A stretch of 64,000 bases of DNA from Cylicocyclus nassatus (Eukaryota; Nematoda; Chromadorea; Rhabditida; Strongylidae): positions 75,471,600-75,535,599 of the forward strand of contig CATQJL010000223.1 in assembly GCA_958299035.1 (NCBI GenBank), in the 5' to 3' direction. Each line of letters starts with the position of its first letter. The first letter of the stretch is position 1. The translations under genes were made by a program, and so were the position numbers. Below the pieces are notes generated by a model, which worked only from the letters and a program-made list of their open reading frames with translations, was not told the origin of the DNA and made no database searches. This document shows, one piece after another, positions 56,034 to 64,000 of the stretch.

Positions 56034-56750
56034 CTATGATGTTTTGCCACACAGGTTTGTTACAAGCTTTATCTATTTATTCAGCCTGACGTTACGGCAG
56101 TAATGCCTTCCTTGATTTGAAAGACAGTCTCGCCCAGTATTTGCTGCTTTATACGATACCGTCCTCCACTTGCTTCATTCGATTCGTTTGTGGACGGTAC
56201 TGAGTCTTCATGCTACGGCAACTCACCAATGTCAGCAGCTCACTAACGATCCACCCTCTAGTGACAAATGACTGAACTGTCACACAAGAAGACAGCTTAA
56301 GCAGTCGTGGGTATCTTCTAACTGACAGTACGATAACACGGCATAAGACGCTGGTGCTAGAAAGCTGTTCGTTTTTGCCATTCATCTTTGGCTGGCGCAA
56401 GAGAATGAATGACGCTTCCAGTGCTTTGCGAGCAGCAATCTTACTTTCGTACGTTAAAATCCTGCACATCACGTAAAAGTCGTTACCGTTGTGATCCGCT
56501 CTATGTTTCTTGAATGAGCTTATCATGCTCCCTCGTTTCTTACCGGCCAGATGTTCGTTAGCGCGGATGCTGAGTAAATGCCCCGTCTCTCCGATATAGG
56601 TTGCATAACATTCCAGACATCCGAGCTCGTAAACTACCCGAGACTTGGCGCAATCCCCTGCTCCGTTAGGGCATACGCAGTTCTGTGTGATACAATCCGA
56701 ATCATATAACCTATTATACGTACTAGCTGTCGCTCAATGAGCCTATAAAA
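56034..56750 (-). pseudogene. Penelope-like GIY-YIG endonuclease fragment, minus strand
   Basis: The complement of about 56720-56390 encodes NRLYDSDCITQNCVCPNGAG (the Cys cluster), RVVYELGCLECYATYIGETG (the GIY-YIG core), then ISSFKKHRADHNGNDFYVM and KIAARKALEASFI with the catalytic-type Glu. It ends in a 3' tail with CCTGTGTGGC at about 56046-56055. The RT part is absent (5' truncation). The sequence differs from the 2.9-kb element, so it represents another Penelope family. Confidence 0.85.
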
Positions 56751-56853
56751 GTAAGATTGCTGCTCGCAAAGCACTAGAAGCGTCATTCATTCTCTCGCGC
56801 CGGCCAAAGATGAATGGCAAGATTTAACAAGCTTCCTACCACCAGCGATCTTA

Positions 56854-57078
56854 AGGGCCGGGTATACTTCACGCGATTTCTGTCGCGACGCGATTTGGCA
56901 GTTCGCCAGAAGTCTTCAGATCCACTAGCAAACTGCACATGCACAGTGTGTATAATTTACGGAGATTGACAAAATGCTATATCTTGTATGCATATAGAAT
57001 GTGCCTACAGAGTTATGGACAGTTGGAATATTGCCAAATCACGTCGCGACTGAAATCGCGTGAAGTATGCCTGGCCCT
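56854..57078. mobile_element. MITE with TTA target duplication (225 bp, PIF/Harbinger-like)
   Basis: AGGGCCGGGTATACTTCACG continuing to gatttggca is mirrored at the right end, giving 47-bp inverted repeats with about four mismatches. TTA lies at 56851-56853 and 57079-57081. The mirrored Penelope arm carries the uninterrupted site (gcgtcttatgcc). Confidence 0.88.
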
Positions 57079-57316
57079 TTATGTCGTTCATATGGTACTG
57101 TCATTATAAGTTACCCACGACTGCTTAAGCTGTCCTCTTGTGGGACTTGTTCAGCCGTTTGTCATCAGTGTGTGGACGTTAGTGAGCAGCCTTGCCGATA
57201 TTGGTGAGTTGCCATAGCATGAGGACTTTGTACCGTCCACTTAAAGCGAATCGAGAAGCAACTGGAGGGGAGCGTCGTATAAAGCAGCAAATACGAGCGA
57301 GACTATCTTTCAGGCC

Positions 57317-57340
57317 TCTGAGGAAGGCATTGTTGCCAAA
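57317..57340 (+). ncRNA. Penelope-tail hairpin, variant stem
   Basis: CTGAGGA, A, GGCA, loop TTGT, TGCC, AAAACG. The stem differs from the GACG/CGTC of the 5.7-kb copy yet remains fully paired. The minus-strand fragment has GGCA/TGCC with loop TTAC (complement of 56093-56108). Confidence 0.45.
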
Positions 57341-57419
57341 ACGTCAGGCTGAATAAACAAATAAAGCTTGTGACAAACCTGTGTGGCAAAACATCATAGG
57401 AAATTCTCCTAGCTTTTTA

Positions 57420-59980
57420 TCCTTGCATGTTCTCTCACATGGGGTCTGCTGCTCTAGTTAGTCTTCTCCAACTTCGCAGTCTTCAACTTCACTTTCGTCT
57501 AATTCGAGTTCTCTTAAGTCTACTTGGATCTTGTCTGACTGACGTAACCATGGCCTTCCTCTCGGCCTCTTTCCAATACAACTTCTACTGACATTTCCAC
57601 TCTAATGACGTAATCATCTCACTTCTTTTTACGTGTCCATACCATCGAAGCAAATTCTCTGCATCTTCTTGACAATAGTGGCGACCTTCGTCTAGCTCGT
57701 ATAGTATCGTTGTGGCGTGATCTATCATGTTAACGCGTGCCGTTCATCTTACAAGGGAATGGTCAGAAGTCGAAGTGGCCAATCTATACAAGCTGCATAC
57801 CATCCGATGCAGCTTAAAATGCTGATTTCATATCTGTCTTCCGTATCTGCAGAGCGCCTTTGTAAGCAAGTCTCAGTGCAAAAAAATCGTGCACGAAAAT
57901 TGCGAGATTAGGTACATTATTGCCCTTTTCGCTCACCTTTAGGTACTGGCCGTATGAATTGACTAGCTGCATGTTTTGATCTAGCACTGAGCCGGGTATG
58001 GCTCTGTACGGCAGAGTTTGCCTTTTACACACACAATTTCTTGGCAAAATAATGGCCTTTAACGGGTTATAATTTTGTCCACAAAGGCGCTCTGCAGATA
58101 AGGAAGACAGATTTAGAGTCAGCGTTTTATGCTGCATCTAATGGTAGCAGCTTGTATGAATTGGCCACTTCGATTTCTGACCACTCCCTTGTTAGCATAC
58201 TGTCTGGGTCTTCATCACGCTAATCCCTTTTTCTTCGTTTCTCGCATGCGGCCAACATTCGCTGCCATATAGAGCAGTTGGGTGGACTATTTAATATAGC
58301 TGCGGAGCGTCATCCGCTTATCGCACAGGATTCCTATAAAACTTCGCTTTCGTCCAGGCTGCATTTATTCTAAGCGTAATCCCGTCTAGAAATGCACCAT
58401 CTGTAAATATGCAATTTCTCAGGTTTTTGAAGGCTTCTTAATTGACGTTTACAATCTGGATAGTCCCAAGCGTTTGCGTTACCAGCTCTCTGTACTCGGT
58501 TTTCGCGGTGTTGATCTCCAGGCCGTATAGCTCTAATTCACTTTTCCATCTGCACTTCAGTCTCCAGCTCTTCCCTACGTTTTGCCGTCAACATCACATC
58601 ATCTGCGTACATCAGGTCCCTCGACGTATAAAGAAGCTTTTGACTTTTGTGCTCACAATCGTGGGAGAGGAGGGGTACTGTACAAAACGTTGATAAACTT
58701 CCAGGTTTATTTTAAAGTAGTCTTATCGTGCTGCTGCTGTTTGTACTTAGCTGGTGGCATCTTTGTATCATATTTGTATTGTATATTATCTTGATCCATT
58801 GCATGTTTTCTTCGGATATCATATGCTTCCGTAAGACCACCATATGAGATCAATCTGCACCTTATCGAATGCCTTTTTTCAGATTGAGGAACGCTACATA
58901 AAGCTCGCGGCTTTCGCTTCTTTCACCGTTATCCGACAGCTAGATGACATCTATTGTGCTGCAACTCTTCACAAGCCCGTATCGTTTCCCAGCTCCAAGA
59001 TGCTTCGCAATCGCATATCTAAAATTCTTTTAAAGATTTTCAGGGTGTGGCATATTAGTCGGATAAGGCTATACATCAAACACCCGGCTACGTCGCCTTT
59101 GTTCTTCCAGTTTGTTACTGTCGTGCTGTTGTACCAGTCAGTTTAGATCTTTTGGGCTCTATCTGGTTTAGTAATCGAAATCTAACTATGTAAATCCAGC
59201 TTCATTCACAGTCCTTCCAAAATTCGTTGGCGATACCGTCGGAGCCTGACGCTTTATCGTTCTTCGCTTTCGCATGGTGGATGTGGACTTCAACTTTTGA
59301 GATTTTGAAGCGATTCTTATAAGCTTTGCTTAAAATGCCGGTTCGTGTTCATGACTCGTGTACCATCACTGCGTATGCTCTCCATCATTCTTTTATCTCT
59401 TGCGGTTTTCTGACCCTTCCAAGCTACATGGGATAAGTCAAGTCGTACCCACAGAAGATTGTGGGGCGAGGGAGCAGTCGATTTATTGATTTCCCATTTG
59501 TAAAATGTTTTAAGCCTTTGTTCCCTGATATTGTAGATGTGCTCTACACTTCTGCAGCGAATGATCTTCTTTCTGCAAATCGGTAGATGTCTTTTTCGCC
59601 TTTGTGGGTATGCAGCGTTCTGTAAAATTCCTCCATGTGCCGTTCTTTCGTCTCTTTGACAAACCTCTTTACTGCAGGTGTTTCTTCTAGGTATTTCTGA
59701 TGAGCGTCCTCTGCTTGTGACTTCTGCCATATCCTAAATGTCATCTTCTTCTTCTTTATCACAATCTGTACGTTTTCGTCTCACCACCAAGTCTCCTTGC
59801 CACCCTTCGGTCTTCCGGTATTTGTGTATCCCACTAGATTGCTAGCTACCTGATGGATTTCTTCTTTAGTCTCGTCAAGAAGCGTTTGGAATTCTATCGA
59901 GCCGTAATTTTTTCTGGCGTACGTCATGAGGTGGCTAGTCTTTCGGATGAAGTACATGTTGGCCAACGCCAGTTATACGA
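57420..59980 (-). pseudogene. RTE-like non-LTR retrotransposon ORF, decayed
   Basis: Minus-strand landmarks in order are KKKKMTFRIWQKSQAEDAHQ and HMEEFYRTLHT (linker, about 59760-59630), KNDKASGSDGIANEFWKD (about 59265-59210), VAFLNLKKAFDK (complement of 58862-58899), LMYADDVMLTA (about 58618-58590), YGLEINTAKTEYR (about 58530-58490) and LLRWYGHVKRSEM (about 57660-57620). These follow the RTE-clade RT order. Stops and frameshifts are frequent. The endonuclease is missing at the 5' side. An inverted 110-bp duplication (57743-57870 and 58078-58195) disrupts the C-terminal third. Confidence 0.8.
57743..58195. repeat. Inverted duplication inside the RTE remnant
   Basis: tgtcttccgtatctgcagag and tggccaatctatacaagctg recur as complements (ctctgcagataaggaagaca, cagcttgtatgaattggcca). 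The spacer is about 200 bp. Confidence 0.7.
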
Positions 59981-60095
59981 GGCTCCTAGAAGTACGGAGG
60001 CCGGAAGCAGTGGATGCCGCACTATCCGGCGACATTACGGCAGTTTCTGACGCTGTCGCCGCAAAACCTATTTGTTTTGGAGCGTTGTCAAACGG

Positions 60096-60400
60096 TTATA
60101 CAAGGTGTCCCAAAAGTATTAGGTTGTCCCATAAGTTTTTTCATCTTTGAGTTTTCGCTGTAATAAGTCATACACTTTTTATTTTAAATAGATACCACGA
60201 TATCATTGAATAGAGGAAAGCAAGTTCTATAAGGCAACTAAAAGTTTGCAACTGTCGCCTACTTGCCAGGGGCCTTCTGAAAGCTCTAAAAACGCAGCAG
60301 GGACTCACTTACTTTCTTTCCATATATCTCTTATAATGCATCTATTTGAAATCGGTCGAGGGGACAGTTCCAACAAGTCTTAATATCGACAGTTTCCGCT
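60096..60400. repeat. Left ends of mariner-type elements without visible right ends
   Basis: tacaaggtgtcccaaaagta is directly followed by TTAGGTTGTCCCATAAGTT. Both are mariner terminal sequences. No matching right end was found nearby, so these are truncated remnants. Confidence 0.5.
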
Positions 60401-60622
60401 TCTCTCCGTACTTCTAGTATGCGACGACACACACATGCCTTCACAGAATTCCAATGTTCATATTCCTGATTGTAAGAAATTTTCTTGATATGTTATAGCC
60501 AAAGGCCTGCTCTATCACGCCGTACATTCACCAAGTGCAAGAAGTTAGCGTGAAGAGTGGGATGAAAAATTTACTCGAACTGATTCTTGCTCCATACACA
60601 AATAGACTCACTAAAAGCTTAA

Positions 60623-60965
60623 GGCACCGTCCACCTAAGTTAGGGGTTTTGAGCTTTTGGCAATATAGCAGGACCTCCATTTCAGTCAATGCCAAACCTC
60701 GGCGCAGATGTCGCTTCGAAAGCGAGATAATCGCTTCGGAACAGCGATGATGCATGGAGACCCCAAGTCCGCACCCTTTCCTTTCCAGTAATGCCCGCCC
60801 ATTCGAGCGCGCCATCCGATCTCCCTTCCAGAAAGCGGGCCAGTGGATTCTCGAGAAGAAGATTTGTCCGAGTTTTCGCAGATTCTCGGCTTCGTATTCA
60901 ATCAGGGACATGAGAAGGCTCGGAACGGTCCAAACAAGAGTTCGAGAATCTGTTAGGACGGTGCC
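60623..60965. mobile_element. TIR element GGCACCGTCC, TTAA-type (343 bp)
   Basis: ggcaccgtccacctaa and ttaggacggtgcc are inverted. The flanks are TTAA (60619-60622) and TTCA (60966-60969). It is a distant relative of the AGGCAGYGTCC family. The 149-codon minus frame over it is not a gene. Confidence 0.65.
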
Positions 60966-61403
60966 TTCAGCCTCCATGGGCAGCTTCTCGGCAAAGGAGG
61001 ATTAATGCAATTTCACAGCATTGCAATGACTAACCCTCATTCCAATCTATCAGTGAAGACTAGAGCGAAAAACAAAAGCCTCAAAAAAAGCTTATTTTCT
61101 TTTTTTTCATTCGCTTCAAAGCCGACAAAAGTTAGCATTGTGAGAAGAATGAAAATGTGAAATCTAGAATCTTCGAAAATGTGAGTTCTAGAAGTCGAAA
61201 TTTTGCCGGGATACTGCTTCCAACGGTTGTACATGAGTTGTTTCAACACCATCCATCAAAAGCAAACATATATGATCATCATGTAGTCATCTTAACTTCA
61301 AAACAACAAGCCTAAAGTTTTGAATCCCATCAGCCTTTAGAAAACTTTTTGCAATTTTTCATCTTACACTGCACTCACATAATTTACTTGGGCACGTGGC
61401 GCT

Positions 61404-61581
61404 ATGAGAAGCTTTATCATCTTCCTAATCCTCCTCCTCCACATTACGACAGGACACGATAGTGATGTGTACGGTAAGCCTTGCATGATTGCTGAATTAA
61501 ACATATATGTCATTATTTAGACGCACAAAACTGCGGTATATCACAAGTTGGGTCTGCACACTTTGGAGCGGCAAGAAGAAG
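61404..61581 (+). CDS. Paralogous S1 protease gene, exons 1-2 (partial)
   Basis: Exon 1 (61404-61473) encodes a signal peptide MRSFIIFLILLLHITTG and ends in phase 1 at TACG|gtaagc. The 47-bp intron ends cattatttag. Exon 2 (61521-61581) encodes DAQNCGISQVGSAHFGAARR and ends in phase 2 before gtaaaa. Layout, phases and the CGISQ motif match exons 1-2 of the gene at 10368. Later exons were not found up to 64000, so a large intron probably follows, as in the first gene. It is likely a secreted protease. Confidence 0.75.
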
Positions 61582-61613
61582 GTAAAAACAATTTTTCGTC
61601 TGCATCGAATAGT

Positions 61614-62640
61614 TAGGTTGTCCGATAATTAATACGAATCGTTATAAGGTGCACTACACATCTGCGTAACGCCTGACTTTTGATTGATGGGAAAAAATAG
61701 CATTTTCAATGAAGCTAGGTTTTCCAAGAGTGGTCAAATACGTGGTTTTACGATTTTTCAAGCAGCCGAGCAAAACGAATTGACCGTATGAGGCAGAAAC
61801 TGTGGACAGAATACTGTCAAAGGTTGACTAGACTAGCAAGAAAGAATTGTAAGTCGAAGTCAAATGTGTCAGCAAGGCCTCGGAAACAGAAGCCAAACCA
61901 CGGCACATCGTGTATTCAAGAAACTGTGATAATAATGTGATCTGATGTGCTCAACACACTTATCATACTCAATCCATGTTAGTGTGAAAGCTCCCTCTGT
62001 TTACGTAACTCATCTTTTCGTAAATAGAATACGCCTGCCACGCGAGATGGATATCATTTCGCAACCTCCAAGTCACATACCCTTCCACCAAGTTATATCC
62101 AAATCTGTGGTAATTTTCCCTTCCTCATAAATTGCCTTACCGTAACTCCCAAAGGCTGTAATAGAGCTCGGTAAATATGGCCGGGCCGTAATTGCAAGAC
62201 AGTTATTGTAGAAGCAAAAATGAATGCGGCTTATTCAATGGACGGATCATAAGGAAAAGATGCATTATTGAAACTTCCCACATTTTGAAGCTAACTGGTT
62301 GCCGAAAAAATAACGGCGATTTTTATTGACTTGATCTCATTGCAACCAGCAAACCCCAAGAAAGCAAAGTGTTACACTTCGATAGAGCAAAGCAGACGGT
62401 TGTTGATGTTATGCGCGTTTTACGTGAATTAAAAGTCGAAACCTAGAGCATTCCCCAAAAAATCGGAAAATTCAAACTCCGTCGTAAAACCTATACATCT
62501 ACACTGTTAAAGGCCGACATTCATATATATAGTTTCTGTGCTTTTTCTTTGACTAGAGAGTGAGAAATCGAAAATTTTCATGTTTTTCAAAGCAATGCTG
62601 GATTCTGAAAAGAAGAAACCACTTGCAAAACAGATATTAT
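61614..62640. repeat. Mariner-type remnants in the presumed intron 2 of the paralogue
   Basis: ttaggttgtccgataattaa at 61614 is a mariner end. Sequence at 62380-62640 (cgatagagcaaagcagacgg, tttttctttgactagagag, aaattttcatg) parallels the arms of the 13.1-14.8 kb element. No complete element can be delimited. Confidence 0.5.
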
Positions 62641-64000
62641 AATACAATCCGAAATGTTCATTGCGAGATGTGACACGTGACACAAACAAACCTTCTTTGA
62701 AATCTTTAGCACTAGAACAAAGTGTGTTTTTGGTTTGTGATCTAGCGAACAATGAAGAGCAAATTTGTGCAGTACGCGCTTCTACCTTGGCTCCTTCCAC
62801 AGGCTCACTACATCTTCTAATCGAAACCACGCTACAACTCAGAAGTTTTGACTGTTGGATTTTACTGGCCCGTCATTAAGAATGCCTTCATGCCGCGCCC
62901 GTAGACGCTGACAGCACAGCCAGTAGCAGCCCTCACAAACGCTAGCAGCCCGTAACCGCCGCTGGCCGTCCTTGTTACCATAAGAGCGCAAGATCATCAG
63001 ATTCCTACTACTTTGAGTGCACCCAGAACTGTACTGCACTCTAAAACTAAGGAATTCGAACGGCTTTGCACATGTTGTCTACTGGCTAAGTTTACACTTG
63101 TAGTCTGTCCCATCAAGCATTGTTCATCTTTTGGAACCGAAAGAGAATGTTTAACTTTGTTTAGACATTATGTGAAGCGGCTTCCGATCTGAGAATGGGT
63201 GGTATGTATCATATAAAAGAACATGCAGCAAGAACTTATGTCAAAGAAATCGTTCACAATTGTTTTGAACAAGAAAAAATGCAAAATTATTTTAAAAAAA
63301 AGAAGGTATCGATAGGATGTGCAATGTACGGCGAGAGATAATGACAACACAAGAAAAATATGAAATAAAACTGCATACTGGTGGCGGCAATGGGGAGGAA
63401 AAAGCGTGAAAGTTGAGAAACGTGAGCGGCTGCAGCAGCGTGGTAAAAAACGGATGATTTTGCGCCCCCATGATAGCAGAAGCTACGGCGCTGCGGGCTG
63501 GTGAAGGGGGCTGCGGCAAAGTATAAAGGCTTTCCAAGTATGGCTTGGATACTGTGTTTTCGCTTCAGAATATATATACTTAAAAAGAGTGGTCTCCAGT
63601 ATTGTAAGTCACAGTTTTATATCTTTTATCAAAAAATCACCAACTGCTGTTGCTGCGAAGAATTCTGGAAATAATCTCGATTAGTCTACTAGTAATGAGC
63701 GAAGATAAGCTAATAGTTTTAATGCATAAAAAAGGTGATATAATTACCTTTGATGTCAGTTTAGGTATGCAAGAGTTGCGTAAGAAAGATTAACAGTTAT
63801 TATTCCCCTTACTTTGCCCTATGAGGATCAATTTCCTTTTTTTGCAAATGATATAACATTTACTTTCAATTTCTGGTCCTCTTCAATGTATTAATGACTT
63901 GTTAACTTCAAAGTAATAAAGCGACAGTTCAATTATTATTGATTTTCTTATTATATAGAGGCACTAAAGCTTATTATGCGGCGAGGAAGATGCAGTGTTA
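62641..64000. other. No gene seen to the right edge
   Basis: The composition is mixed, with a GC-richer patch at about 63370-63520. No recognisable protease exon, terminal repeat or RNA gene was found. Confidence 0.3.

Larger units (their letters stand above)
56747..57399 (+). pseudogene. Penelope-like 3' fragment, plus strand, mirrored to the previous one
   Basis: It starts in KSKIAARKALEASFI and continues SRRPKMNGK before a stop. It then follows the 3' tail to ctttcaggcctctgaggaag, aataaacaaataaagc and cctgtgtggcaaaacatcat. Together with the minus-strand fragment it forms a head-to-head inverted pair. Both outer ends read cctgtgtggcaaaacatcatag. It is interrupted by a MITE at 56854-57078. 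Confidence 0.8.

Noticed and set aside
60528..60977. 149-codon minus-strand frame
   Set aside because: It lies over a TTAA-type inverted-repeat element and has no recognised motif.

Overview
The window is eukaryotic, AT-rich and repeat-dense. It most resembles a parasitic or strongylid-type nematode genome (hookworm-like). That reading is inferred from the gene architecture (small exons, introns of about 48-90 bp mixed with transposon-filled ones, secreted S1 proteases) and from the repeat types (Penelope-like, RTE, CR1/Jockey-like, tRNA-derived SINE, fold-back mariner elements). No operon, rRNA, tRNA gene or CRISPR was seen.

Host genes. (1) A 181-codon open frame on the minus strand runs off the left edge (1-543); it is not recognised. 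(2) The main gene, on the plus strand at 10368-27698, is a secreted S1 serine protease that I assembled from ten phase-compatible exons (704 codons before the stop). It has the His/Asp/Ser triad and a long Pro/Asn/Gln-rich tail of about thirteen 26-residue repeats. Intron 2 (8.9 kb) and intron 8 (5.2 kb) are filled with mobile elements. Intron 8 also holds a candidate alternative exon that ends in the same context just before the catalytic GDSGG. (3) The first two exons of a paralogous protease gene lie at 61404-61581, with the same splice phases; the rest is not in the window.

Mobile DNA, left to right. 0.8-2.3 kb: a direct repeat split by a fold-back mariner element. 2.7-5.9 kb: a nearly intact Penelope-like element (RT plus GIY-YIG) with target duplication, a direct terminal repeat and an inverted terminal copy; it is broken by one frameshift and one stop. 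7.6-8.35, 10.7-11.7 and 13.1-14.8 kb: long palindromic mariner-type elements, the last carrying a TTAA-flanked insertion. 15.6-16.6 kb: a TTAA element and a hAT MITE. 17.8-19.2 kb: a fold-back followed by a GC-rich LTR-like block. 23.9-26.1 kb: two related TIR elements, a tRNA-derived SINE and a Penelope tail. 31.1-33.9 kb: a TTAA element and a 2-kb palindromic hAT-type element with a retroposon inside it. 35.5-38.7 kb: further fold-backs and a second copy of the retroposon. 39.7-40.8 kb: hAT-like and small fold-back elements. 40.9-42.7 kb: a minus-strand CR1/Jockey-like RT interrupted by a mariner MITE. 44.4-51.5 kb: a plus-strand CR1/Jockey-like element interrupted by another mariner MITE and by a 3.8-kb block of two palindromic hAT-type copies. 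55.3-57.4 kb: a TTAA element and a head-to-head pair of Penelope fragments, one carrying a TTA-flanked MITE. 57.4-60.0 kb: a decayed RTE element on the minus strand.

Several insertions can be dated relative to one another because an uninterrupted sister sequence, or a reading frame that rejoins, is present in the same window. The most interesting points are a conserved hairpin with compensatory changes in the Penelope tails, the protease's repetitive tail and possible pocket-switching exon, and the unusual abundance of large, nearly perfect palindromes.
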